DNA of 64,000 bases from an uncultured Bacteroidota bacterium (GTDB lineage Bacteria; Bacteroidota; Bacteroidia; Bacteroidales; F082). Under the pieces are notes generated by a model. That model had not been told where the DNA came from, made no database searches, and worked only from the letters and a program-made list of their open reading frames with translations. The translations under genes and the position numbers were made by a program. This document shows, in pieces, positions 24,462-33,098 of the stretch. The stretch is taken from assembly GCA_903891085.1 (NCBI GenBank), contig CAITDJ010000124.1, forward strand, positions 82,828-146,827. The letters are read 5' to 3'. The number at the start of each line of letters is the position of its first letter. Position 1 is the stretch's first letter.

Positions 24462-27400
24462 CTAATTTTTAACTACCCTGATAATAGTCTCTGTATTATC
24501 ACTGTCAATCACCGACAGATTATATAATCCAGATTTCAAAGTACTTATATCAATTTCTACCTTCATTTTATCGCTTCTTGTCTCTCTTAACAGTTGACCT
24601 GAAAGATCATATAATTTCAGTTTACGATCTTTTACTGTTCCAAAGTCCAAATTTATGGTTTCATTTGCCGGATTAGGATACATGATAAAACCTGAATTAC
24701 TTTCATCCACTCCGGTTGGAATAACAATATAATCTGTTTTTATTTCTGTATCACTTCCTCCGGGACCTGCAACCTGAAGAGTAACTGTAAATTCTCCGAC
24801 ATTTCCATAAGTGTGTGTTGGGTTCTGTTCATCCGTAGTAAACCGGTCACCAAAATCCCAAACCCAGCTATTAACATTACCGGTTGACAAATCGGTAAAT
24901 GAAACCACAAGAGGAGCACTACCACTGGTTGGTACTCCAACAAAATCAGCTACCGGAGGTGCAATGGTTGTAACACTTATATAATTTGATTTTGTCTCTG
25001 TATCACTTCCCCCCGGACCATTAACCGTCAGGCTAACCGTGTAAACACCCGCTGAAGTGTAAGTATGCAATGGATTTTGAAGTGTGCTTTGACCACCATC
25101 GCCAAAAGTCCAGCTATATGTATTGATAACACCGGTGGATGCATTTGTAAACTGCACATTCAGAGGCTGTTCTCCGGTTAAGGGAGTTCCGCTGAAAGCA
25201 GCAATTGGTGCTGGTTCATTCACTGTAATATAGTTGGTTCTTATTTTTGTATCGGAGCCTCCGCTGCCTGAAACTGTTAGGGAGACCGTGTAAACACCTG
25301 AGTTTTGATATATATGTACAGGATTTTGAAGTGTTGAAGTGCCTCCGTCACCAAAATTCCATGCCCAAGTGGTTGCATTAATCGAAAGATCGGTGAATAT
25401 TACCAAAAGTGGTTTCAGCCCCGAAAGTGGAGTAGCACTGAAATCAGCAGTTGTTTCAGGATTTGCTACAGTAATATAATCAGTTTTTATTTCGGTATCC
25501 GTACCACCAGGTCCTGTTACAGTAAGCGAAACCGTATAAACACCTTCATTGGCATATGTATGCGTTGGATTTTGGGTTGCGGAAGTGGTACCATCTCCAA
25601 AATCCCATGCCCAGGTGTCAATATCGTTTGTTGTCAAATCGGTAAACACAACCTCAAGTGGTGACGTTCCTGAAGTTGGGCTTCCACTAAAATTTGCTAC
25701 CGGCATCGGTATGGATACTGTAATATAATCAGTTTTTATTTCAGTGTCGGTTCCATCAGGACCAATAACTGTGAGCGTTACCGTATAAAGGCCTTCATTG
25801 GCATAGATATGCATGGGATTTTGACTTGTTGAAGTGGCACCATCTCCAAAATCCCATGCCCATGAATCAATTTGGTTGATTGACAAATCAGTAAATTCAA
25901 CTTCGAGCGGCGGAGATCCCGAAGTAGGTGTTGCTGAAAATTCAGCAACGGGTGTGGGGCCGGCAATGGTTATATATTCTGTCTTTATCTCTGTATCAGT
26001 TCCGCCGGGACCTGAAACTGTGAGTGTTACTGTATAAACACCTTCATTTAAATAAGTATGCATCGGATGTTGAGCAACAGAGGTTCCTCCATCGCCAAAA
26101 CTCCATGCCCAGGTATCTATTTCGTTGGTTGACAAATCAGTAAAAGTAACGTCAAGGGGTGGCAGCCCCAGAGTAGGAAATCCGGTGAAATCAGCCACTG
26201 GTGCTGCTGCTGATACTGTAATATAATCAGTTTTTATTTCGGTATCAGTTCCATCAGGACCCGAGACAGTGAGTGATACAGTATAAATGCCAGCGTTTTG
26301 ATAAATATAAACCGGATTTTGTAGCACAGAAGCTCCTCCGTCACCAAAGTCCCATGTCCAGGAAGTAACTGCATTTATTGAAAGATCAGTAAACGAGACC
26401 TCAAGAGGTGATGTACCAGAAGTCGGTGTTCCTGAAAAATCAGCAACAGGATTAGGACCCGATACCTGAATGTAATTTGTTTTTATTTCAGAATCAGTGT
26501 CTTGCGAATCTGTTATTGTCAAGGAGACAGTATATATCCCTGCGTTTGTATAAGTATGAACAGGATTTTGTAGCACAGAAGTTCCTCCATCACCAAAATC
26601 CCAGGCCCAACTAAGAATGGCGCCGGTTGACAAATCACTGAAAGCCACTTCAAGTGGTGCCATACCGGATAATGGAGTTGCGCTGAAATTTGCCATTAGA
26701 ACGGATCCAGGAAAAACTATAGATGCAATTTTGGTTTTCTGTGAATCACCCGAACCGACATGCTGTGAAGTATACCAGAAAGTGTGATCATCTATTGGAT
26801 CTATTACCATATTTGAATAATCTCCCCAACGTTCGGCTCCTGTTTGAGAATATGCTCCCTCAACGATTGATGTTTCCGAAATATCAAGCACACCTGATGC
26901 AAGTGAGTTCTCCGCAGATGATTGTCCGGTATACCTAATACTTGGTTTTAAAGTAGAACTTGAGACTGAATACCCGAGTGCGATTTCGTGGTTGCCATTC
27001 ATCGCTATACTACCCATCCACCGATGATGAATGTCAGGGCCGTAAGTACCTTGCTGACGCACTGACCACAGTCCGCTTGTCTTCTGAAGTTCGTACCATC
27101 TGATTCCGGCATGATTTGAGGCATTAAGATCAACAGTATGGTTACACACTATCGTTTGTGAATCACCGAAATTTCTATATTGGGCACGATACATCAAAAC
27201 CATTGGAATGGCATCGAGTTTCTGACTTGTTCCCTGCTGTGGAATATTCTCCCAAGAATTACCAAAATTACTGTCAAATGCTGTCACATTCAATTGCTGA
27301 ACACGGTTAAATGTGGCAGCTGAGGCATTGGCCCAGTTAACCGTTAGTTCATAAATCCATAACTGGTCGGATCCGCCGGAAATCGCATCGTCGTTGATGG

Positions 27401-28286
27401 TAATAAACAATCCGGGAGAACCTGCCGGAGCCAAGGGACCATCATTATCGAGTGGCATGATGGTATGGAATCCGTCGATTGTTGATGGTCGCCAGGGGTT
27501 ATCAAAACTTACCATCTGAGGGCTATCTGCGCCTGCAAGCATTGCGTCGCGCTCAAAAGCGTAAACATCTTTCCCGCTACCTGTGTTTGTTGCCATATAA
27601 TATCCATCACGCCAGATTCCAAACTTTTCATAATCAGGCATACCCGTCATTACAAATGACCATCGGTCCCAGGTTCCTGTCGGATCTTCCGATTGCGAAA
27701 CCGCAATCAACATCCTGTCGGGACTGCCACTTATTGAAAACTCAACAGCGAGCCAGCGTCCGGCATCGTCATCATAAAGAATCAACGGGTCACCGTCATT
27801 AAAACCTGCACCGGGCACACCCGCAAACAACAAATTCATTGCTGTGGCAGGAACGACCATATTTCCGGATTTATCCCAGATAGCATAGCTGCAGTTTATT
27901 GTTTGCATATAATGGGTCAATCCAGCGCTTCCATTGGCATCGGGTGGATAATAGGGCGAGGTAAGGCCTGCAAAATTCAGCACTGTTTCGCGGCTGCCGC
28001 TTTTTCCTTGCTGTTGCTGCCATGCAGCATCCGGACCCTTTGGCAAGGCGGATGCAGCAAACGGATATAGACGATTTTTCAATTCTTCGTTTCTTTCCGT
28101 TTTTGCGTACTTTTCATGCTCTCTAAATTCAGCCTCTGTCATTGGTGGAAAATTTCGGATTGGCCCGATAACATCGTGATAATCGGCTCGTGTGACTCCA
28201 TCTGTTTGAATTGGTCCTTCCTGAGCATTCAACTGTAATGTCCACAGAAGTCCAGAAAACAAAAGTGGAAAAAGTACATTTTTCAT
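24462..28286 (-). CDS. secreted multi-PKD protein with T9SS sorting domain
   Basis: A 1274-residue exported protein. The signal peptide ends near LNAQ. Residues about 85-530 are a beta-rich domain of unknown activity (DANGSAGLTHYMQTINCSYAIWDKSG, ALGYSVSSSTLKPSIRYTGQ, SQHVGSGDSQKTKI) that recurs in Bacteroidota exoproteins. It is followed by eight PKD domains (about 535-1190), each with the marks P....V.F.D.S.....W.WDFGDG, HTY and YTV.LTV. The last ~75 residues form a T9SS type A sorting domain (MYPNPANETINLDFG to GLYNLSVID). The PKD units are so alike that the gene is tandemly repetitive at DNA level. Role: probably cell-surface adhesion or polymer interaction. The gene has its own terminator. 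Confidence 0.87.
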   Translation of the reverse strand: MKNVLFPLLFSGLLWTLQLNAQEGPIQTDGVTRADYHDVIGPIRNFPPMTEAEFREHEKYAKTERNEELKNRLYPFAASALPKGPDAAWQQQQGKSGSRETVLNFAGLTSPYYPPDANGSAGLTHYMQTINCSYAIWDKSGNMVVPATAMNLLFAGVPGAGFNDGDPLILYDDDAGRWLAVEFSISGSPDRMLIAVSQSEDPTGTWDRWSFVMTGMPDYEKFGIWRDGYYMATNTGSGKDVYAFERDAMLAGADSPQMVSFDNPWRPSTIDGFHTIMPLDNDGPLAPAGSPGLFITINDDAISGGSDQLWIYELTVNWANASAATFNRVQQLNVTAFDSNFGNSWENIPQQGTSQKLDAIPMVLMYRAQYRNFGDSQTIVCNHTVDLNASNHAGIRWYELQKTSGLWSVRQQGTYGPDIHHRWMGSIAMNGNHEIALGYSVSSSTLKPSIRYTGQSSAENSLASGVLDISETSIVEGAYSQTGAERWGDYSNMVIDPIDDHTFWYTSQHVGSGDSQKTKIASIVFPGSVLMANFSATPLSGMAPLEVAFSDLSTGAILSWAWDFGDGGTSVLQNPVHTYTNAGIYTVSLTITDSQDTDSEIKTNYIQVSGPNPVADFSGTPTSGTSPLEVSFTDLSINAVTSWTWDFGDGGASVLQNPVYIYQNAGIYTVSLTVSGPDGTDTEIKTDYITVSAAAPVADFTGFPTLGLPPLDVTFTDLSTNEIDTWAWSFGDGGTSVAQHPMHTYLNEGVYTVTLTVSGPGGTDTEIKTEYITIAGPTPVAEFSATPTSGSPPLEVEFTDLSINQIDSWAWDFGDGATSTSQNPMHIYANEGLYTVTLTVIGPDGTDTEIKTDYITVSIPMPVANFSGSPTSGTSPLEVVFTDLTTNDIDTWAWDFGDGTTSATQNPTHTYANEGVYTVSLTVTGPGGTDTEIKTDYITVANPETTADFSATPLSGLKPLLVIFTDLSINATTWAWNFGDGGTSTLQNPVHIYQNSGVYTVSLTVSGSGGSDTKIRTNYITVNEPAPIAAFSGTPLTGEQPLNVQFTNASTGVINTYSWTFGDGGQSTLQNPLHTYTSAGVYTVSLTVNGPGGSDTETKSNYISVTTIAPPVADFVGVPTSGSAPLVVSFTDLSTGNVNSWVWDFGDRFTTDEQNPTHTYGNVGEFTVTLQVAGPGGSDTEIKTDYIVIPTGVDESNSGFIMYPNPANETINLDFGTVKDRKLKLYDLSGQLLRETRSDKMKVEIDISTLKSGLYNLSVIDSDNTETIIRVVKN
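24750..26700. repeat. in-gene tandem repeats encoding eight PKD domains
   Basis: Units of about 240-260 nt recur eight times within the gene at 24462-28286; several neighbours are near-identical over long stretches. Copy number is likely to vary between strains, and short-read assembly could collapse units. Confidence 0.8.
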
Positions 28287-28445
28287 ATTGGCATAAGTTT
28301 GAAATGTTGATCCTTCAATAATTCATTTTGAAAATAAGGGACTAAATATACGTAATATCAATACTATGTATGCAGTTATTCATGGAAATTGAATTCATGC
28401 CGCCAAGAAATCGATTGGAAAATAGTAATTGGCTGTCAAATTTTA

Positions 28446-28453
28446 TATTTTTG
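28446..28453 (+). promoter_or_regulatory. -7 element of the interrupted tag gene
   Basis: TATTTTTG fits TAnnTTTG and ends 16 nt before the ATG at 28470. The promoter therefore appears intact although the gene carries a stop codon. Confidence 0.45.
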
Positions 28454-28469
28454 AACCAAACATTAACCT

Positions 28470-29027
28470 ATGGAACGCTGTGATTGGCCATCAAACAACG
28501 CCTTAATGATTCAATATCACGATAATGAATGGGGCACACCACTTCATGATGATAAAAAACTATTCGAATATCTGGTGCTTGATGCTTTTCAGGCAGGATT
28601 AAGCTGGCAAACCATCCTGAACAAACGTGAAAATTTCAGGCTGGCACTCGATGATTTTGATCACCGGAAAATAGCAGTTTATAATGATGCCAAGATAGAA
28701 GAGCTTATGAACAATGCCGGCATCATTCGAAACAGACTCAAAATAAAAGCTACTATCGGCAATGCGAAATCTTTTTTACGTATTCAGTAAGAATTTGGAA
28801 GTTTTGATCATTTCATCTGGCAATTTACTGATTATAATACGATTACAAATCATATTGTCTCGCTTAAAGAAACACCTGCAAAATCTGCTGAGTCGGATGC
28901 TATGAGCAAGGCGCTGATCGCAAGAGGATTTAAATTTGTCGGAAGCACGATATGTTATGCTTTTATGCAGGCAGCCGGAATGGTGAATGACCACCAGGTG
29001 AAGTGTTTCAGGTATAAGGAAGTATAA
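28470..29027 (+). pseudogene. tag: DNA-3-methyladenine glycosylase I with one in-frame stop codon
   Basis: The reading frame of Tag, a base-excision repair enzyme removing 3-methyladenine. It is complete over 185 codons except for TAA at codon 107 (28788-28790). Before the stop: MERCDWPSNN, YHDNEWGTPLHDDKKLFEYL, FQAGLSWQTILNKREN. After it, in the same frame: EFGSFDHFIWQF, LIARGFKFVGSTICYAFMQA and MVNDHQVKC. The four zinc ligands of E. coli Tag (Cys4, His17, His175, Cys179) are all present at identical positions, so there is no indel. Position 38 is Asp where E. coli has Glu. The rest looks unworn, implying a very recent nonsense mutation, a sequencing error or readthrough. Confidence 0.9.
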
Positions 29028-29032
29028 AGTTC

Positions 29033-29076
29033 ATAAAGTTTAAATTTTATAAAGTGTACGTTTCATTAAACTTTAT
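29033..29076. repeat. AT-rich inverted repeat between tag and menB
   Basis: ATAAAGTTTAA (29033-29043) and TTAAACTTTAT (29066-29076) form an 11-bp stem with a 22-nt loop. It is followed by short direct repeats of CTTTACAAACTT-type sequence up to 29110. A weak terminator for tag is possible but there is no T run. Confidence 0.5.
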
Positions 29077-29121
29077 AAACTTTACAAACTTCCAACTTTA
29101 CAAACTTTCAACTCAATAGAC

Positions 29122-29129
29122 TAATTTTG
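29122..29129 (+). promoter_or_regulatory. -7 element of the menaquinone operon
   Basis: TAATTTTG matches TAnnTTTG and lies 16 nt before the menB ATG. It is the best candidate for the promoter of menB-menA-menC-menE. The -33 box is poor. Confidence 0.5.
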
Positions 29130-29145
29130 CAAAAAACCATACCCC

Positions 29146-29967
29146 ATGGCGCAACGTAATTGGACACCGCTGAAGAAGTTCAAAGATATCCGCTTCGAAA
29201 GTTGGAATCACATCGGTAAAATCACCATTAACCGTCCCGAAGTGCACAATGCATTTCGACCGGCAACCACTTTTGAAATTGCAGAATCGTTGGATATTTG
29301 CCGTGAAAGCAATGATATTTATGTAATTGTTCTCACCGGCGAAGGAGACAAAGCATTTTGCAGTGGTGGCGATCAGCAGGTAAAAGGCGAAGGTGGTTAT
29401 CTTGACGAAAATGGCATTCCACGCCTGAATGTGCTCGATGTACAACGCAAAATCAGGTCGATGCCAAAACCCGTGGTGGCCATGGTGAATGGCTGGGCGG
29501 TGGGAGGCGGACATGTATTACACGTGATCTGCGACCTCACAATTGCCTCCGAGAATGCACGTTTCGGTCAGGTTGGACCAAAAGTTGGAAGTTTTGACGC
29601 TGGTTTTGGTTCATCCTATCTGGCAAGCATTGTCGGACAAAAGAAAGCCCGCGAAATATGGTTTCTCAACCAATTCTACACCGCAAAGGAGGCTCTTGAA
29701 ATGGGGTTGGTGAATAAAGTCGTTCCGTTCGAACTTCTCGAAGATACCACTGTTGAATGGTGTGAAATCATGATGAAACGAAGCCCGATGGCATTACGTA
29801 TGATCAAACTTGGGTTAAATGCCGAACTCGACGGACAGGCCGGCCTGCAAGAGTTTGCTGGAAATGCAACATTGCTGTATTACCTGACTGAAGAGGCACA
29901 GGAAGGAAAACATGCTTTCCTCGAAAAACGTGAACCTGATTTTCATAAATATCCAAAATTTCCATGA
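29146..29967 (+). CDS. menB: 1,4-dihydroxy-2-naphthoyl-CoA synthase
   Basis: A 273-residue crotonase-fold enzyme that cyclises o-succinylbenzoyl-CoA in menaquinone synthesis. Family motifs: [62 protein letters not shown], and the C-terminal [21 protein letters not shown]. The last is characteristic of MenB and separates it from other crotonases. The length fits. It is the first gene of a men cluster, 101 nt before menA. Menaquinone is the usual respiratory quinone in this phylum. menF, menD and menH are not in the window. Confidence 0.96.
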   Translation: MAQRNWTPLKKFKDIRFESWNHIGKITINRPEVHNAFRPATTFEIAESLDICRESNDIYVIVLTGEGDKAFCSGGDQQVKGEGGYLDENGIPRLNVLDVQRKIRSMPKPVVAMVNGWAVGGGHVLHVICDLTIASENARFGQVGPKVGSFDAGFGSSYLASIVGQKKAREIWFLNQFYTAKEALEMGLVNKVVPFELLEDTTVEWCEIMMKRSPMALRMIKLGLNAELDGQAGLQEFAGNATLLYYLTEEAQEGKHAFLEKREPDFHKYPKFP

Positions 29968-30068
29968 ACCAGAAAAGTTGCATTTTAACCAAAAAAGTAA
30001 TCACATAAAACCATGAGTAGTAATCCCACTTCACTTTTCAGTTTTCACTTTTCACGCCACACCTCGTC

Positions 30069-30968
30069 ATGGTTTCTTTAAATTCATGGATCAAAGCCGC
30101 GCGGCTAAGAACATTGCCGCTGGCGTTGTCGAGCATTGCCATGGGCGGATTACTCGCTGCTACAAAAGAAAACTTCGACAAAACGCCCATTTTTCTGGCA
30201 GGACTTACCACCCTTTTATTGCAGATACTTTCTAATTTGGCCAACGATTACGGAGACTCAAAAAGTGGCATCGATAACCAACATCGTCTCGGTCCCAAAA
30301 GAACTGTGCAATCTGGAGAGATTTCCCCCGCACAAATGAAATTTGCTGTCATACTTTTTGCTGTACTTTGTTTTATTTCAGGATTGGGGCTGGTATTTCT
30401 GGCTTCTGGTCTAAGTCTATTTTATTCATTGCTATTTGTATTTACCGGTATCGGTGCCATCGGAGCAGCAATTAATTATACTATTGGCAAGAACCCTTAT
30501 GGATATGCTGGTTTCGGTGATTTATTCGTTTTCATTTTTTTTGGTATTATCGGCGTTTGTGGAACCTTTTTATTGTCGACAAAAAGTATTGGATTTCAGC
30601 TATTACTTCCTGCGGCTGCCATGGGAATGTTGAGTACAGGGGTGCTCAATCTGAATAATATGCGGGATTTGACCAACGATAAAGCAAATGGTAAAAATAC
30701 GGTTGTTGTAAAAATCGGGTTTCAATATGCCTATCTGTATCATTGCCTGCTTGTATTGTTTCCGTTTCTCTTGCTTACAATTTACAATTTACTAAATTAC
30801 AATGGTTTATATCAATTCGTTTTTCTTTTGCTCCTGCCCCTGTTTGTTGTCGATCTTATCAAAATCCACAAAACCAGCCCAATGGAACGGCTAGATCCTT
30901 TTTTGAAGAAACTCGCCCTGAAAACACTTTTACTAACACTTGTTTTTGGATGTTGTAATTTGCTTTGA
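30069..30968 (+). CDS. menA: 1,4-dihydroxy-2-naphthoate polyprenyltransferase
   Basis: A 299-residue integral membrane prenyltransferase (UbiA superfamily, about eight or nine helices) that attaches the isoprenoid tail to dihydroxynaphthoate. The two Asp-rich sites are NDYGDSKSGID (about residues 58-68) and DLTNDKANGKNTVVVKIG (about 200-215), which bind Mg-diphosphate. An N-terminal WIKAARLRTLPLAL segment is typical of MenA. It lies between menB and menC, and its stop is one base from the menC start, consistent with a single transcript. Confidence 0.93.
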   Translation: MVSLNSWIKAARLRTLPLALSSIAMGGLLAATKENFDKTPIFLAGLTTLLLQILSNLANDYGDSKSGIDNQHRLGPKRTVQSGEISPAQMKFAVILFAVLCFISGLGLVFLASGLSLFYSLLFVFTGIGAIGAAINYTIGKNPYGYAGFGDLFVFIFFGIIGVCGTFLLSTKSIGFQLLLPAAAMGMLSTGVLNLNNMRDLTNDKANGKNTVVVKIGFQYAYLYHCLLVLFPFLLLTIYNLLNYNGLYQFVFLLLLPLFVVDLIKIHKTSPMERLDPFLKKLALKTLLLTLVFGCCNLL

Positions 30969-30969
30969 T

Positions 30970-32019
30970 ATGCTATCGGCAAGATTTAATAAACATACAC
31001 TCATTTTTAAACAGCCCGGAGGAACCTCCCGTGGCCCATTGTATACCAAGGATTCGTGGTATATCACTATTTCGCGGCACGATCATCCTGAGCGCTTCGG
31101 AATGGGCGAATGTAGCCTGATACAAGGCCTGAGTCCGGATAATATTGATCTGTTCAAAAATGAGTTAAAAACACTCTGTGAGCGCATCAACGAATATCCG
31201 GAATGGGTTGAAAGGCGTGGCGCATTGTTTCCAGCCATTCGTTTTGGTCTCGAAACCGCTTTACATGATTTGGCCGAAGGCGGGAATTGTTTTTTTGGTG
31301 AAACTGACTTCACCCTCGGGATTACCGGAATTCCAACCAATGGCCTTGTTTGGATGGGCGATGCCACATTTATGAAAAAACAGATTAAACAAAAGTTGGA
31401 TGCTGGATTCAGCTGTATAAAAATGAAGGTGGGGGCCATTGATTTCGACGAAGAATTGGAAATTTTATCTTCTGTAAGGAAAGAGTTTTCCAAAAACCAG
31501 CTTGAGATCAGACTGGATGCGAATGGCGCGTTTACCATGCAACAAGTATTCGAAAAACTAAAAAGACTGTCCGACCTTGAGATTCACTCAATCGAACAAC
31601 CAATCAAACCGAAACAGGTTGATGATTTGGCCCATATTTGCCGCAAAAGCCCCATACCTATCGCCATTGATGAAGAATTGATTGGTGTGGCTGAAGAAAA
31701 TATAGCGCAATTACTCAACCGGACCAAACCAGACTACATTATATTGAAACCCAGTTTATTGGGAGGATTGCATATGGCAAAAAAATGGATTCAGCATGCC
31801 GAATCTAACCATATCGGCTGGTGGATTACTTCAGCACTCGAATCGAATATTGGTTTAAATGCAATCGCTCAATGGACATTTAAAAACGGAAATCAGCTAA
31901 CACAAGGACTTGGCACTGGTCAACTATTCACAAACAACATCCCTTCTCCGCTCGAAATGCATCAGGGCAGGCTTTTTTACAACCCGGCATTACAATGGAA
32001 AAAACAACTTCCTGATTGA
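30970..32019 (+). CDS. menC: o-succinylbenzoate synthase
   Basis: A 349-residue enolase-superfamily enzyme dehydrating SHCHC to o-succinylbenzoate. Active-site residues are visible: Lys151 and Lys153 (CIKMKVGAIDF), Asp183 (RLDANGAF), Glu209 (IEQPIK), Asp234 (AIDEEL) and Lys260 (IILKPSLLGG). The Met at 30970 is chosen because an upstream Met at 30940 lies inside menA. Its stop (TGA, 32017-32019) overlaps the menE ATG by one base. Confidence 0.93.
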   Translation: MLSARFNKHTLIFKQPGGTSRGPLYTKDSWYITISRHDHPERFGMGECSLIQGLSPDNIDLFKNELKTLCERINEYPEWVERRGALFPAIRFGLETALHDLAEGGNCFFGETDFTLGITGIPTNGLVWMGDATFMKKQIKQKLDAGFSCIKMKVGAIDFDEELEILSSVRKEFSKNQLEIRLDANGAFTMQQVFEKLKRLSDLEIHSIEQPIKPKQVDDLAHICRKSPIPIAIDEELIGVAEENIAQLLNRTKPDYIILKPSLLGGLHMAKKWIQHAESNHIGWWITSALESNIGLNAIAQWTFKNGNQLTQGLGTGQLFTNNIPSPLEMHQGRLFYNPALQWKKQLPD

Positions 32020-33086
32020 TGAAAACCTGGACCTCACATTCACTCATGCTAAATGGCAAACAGCTCAATCCGCTTCGTTTGACAACGCTTATTGCCAACG
32101 AATCTGATTCATTGGTTATCAATGTATTGGAGTTTTTTAAAGAATGGATCCGCGAAGAAGAATGGCTCTACCAGCAAACATCAGGATCAACCGGCAAACC
32201 AAAAACAATTCCTGTTTCGAAAAAAAGCATGATCGAAAGCGCATTGGCTACGATTCATTATTTTGGTCTTGGCAAGGGGCTAAAAGCATTGCTTTGCTTA
32301 TCTCCTGACTTTATTGCTGGAAAAATGATGATTGTTCGCGCCATGGTTTCGAACATGGATTTGATTACAAAAGATGTAAGTGCCAATCCTATACAAAATC
32401 TTGACAACTATATCGGTTTTGCTGCCATGGTTCCTTTACAGGTGAACCAGATTTTGAAACAATCGCCTGATAAGTTTCGTTTCATCAAAACACTGATCAT
32501 TGGCGGAAGCGCAATCGACCCAGTTCTGGAAAAAGCGTTGCAAACAATTGACACACAATGTTTTCATACTTATGGAATGACCGAAACACTCAGTCATATC
32601 GCCTTGCGGCCTATTAATGGAATCAACAAAACAAACTGGTTCACGCCCCTTGAAAACATTCATATTTCACTGGATCAGCGTGATTGTCTGGTAATTCAAG
32701 TACCTTACATACAGGATAACCCACTCCTAACCAACGACCTTGCTGAAATTGATCAATATGGTAATTTCAAAATGCTGGGCCGCATCGACCATGTGATTGT
32801 AAGTGCCGGACGAAAAATTCAACCGGAAGAAGTGGAACGGAAAATCATGCATTTGTTTAATAAACCATTTATTATCAGTTCGGTGAAAGATGAAACAGCC
32901 GGTGAAAAAATTGTATTGTTTTGTGAGCAAAAGCATGAAATAAAAGCGTTGTATCAGTTGTGGAAACAACTATCCGAATTGCTGGAACCACACCAAATTC
33001 CACGACAAATCATTCATCTTGAAAAGATTCCGTTGTTAGAAAGCGGAAAAACAGATAGAAAAGGGATTATTTACTTCGAAAAATAA
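32019..33086 (+). CDS. menE: o-succinylbenzoate-CoA ligase
   Basis: A 355-residue AMP-forming acyl-CoA ligase that activates o-succinylbenzoate. The ANL P-loop TSGSTGKPK is at about 54-62; YGMTETLSHIALR, the motif around LGRIDHVIVSAGRKIQPEEVE, and the terminal ESGKTDRKGI containing the catalytic lysine follow. It is shorter than E. coli MenE (about 450 aa) because the N-terminal part before the P-loop is reduced. ATG 32019 overlaps the menC stop by one base; a TTG three bases earlier is in frame but less likely. It ends 12 nt from the convergent EnvC-like gene. Confidence 0.92.
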   Translation: MKTWTSHSLMLNGKQLNPLRLTTLIANESDSLVINVLEFFKEWIREEEWLYQQTSGSTGKPKTIPVSKKSMIESALATIHYFGLGKGLKALLCLSPDFIAGKMMIVRAMVSNMDLITKDVSANPIQNLDNYIGFAAMVPLQVNQILKQSPDKFRFIKTLIIGGSAIDPVLEKALQTIDTQCFHTYGMTETLSHIALRPINGINKTNWFTPLENIHISLDQRDCLVIQVPYIQDNPLLTNDLAEIDQYGNFKMLGRIDHVIVSAGRKIQPEEVERKIMHLFNKPFIISSVKDETAGEKIVLFCEQKHEIKALYQLWKQLSELLEPHQIPRQIIHLEKIPLLESGKTDRKGIIYFEK

Positions 33087-33098
33087 GCTGGGAACGAA

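Noticed and set aside
28470..29027. tag gene as two separate genes or a frameshift
   Set aside because: The frame before and after the TAA is the same (stop codon position is in frame with 28470), so one interrupted gene fits best.
29033..29110. riboswitch upstream of menB
   Set aside because: AT-rich stem and short repeats show none of the conserved motifs of known riboswitch classes.
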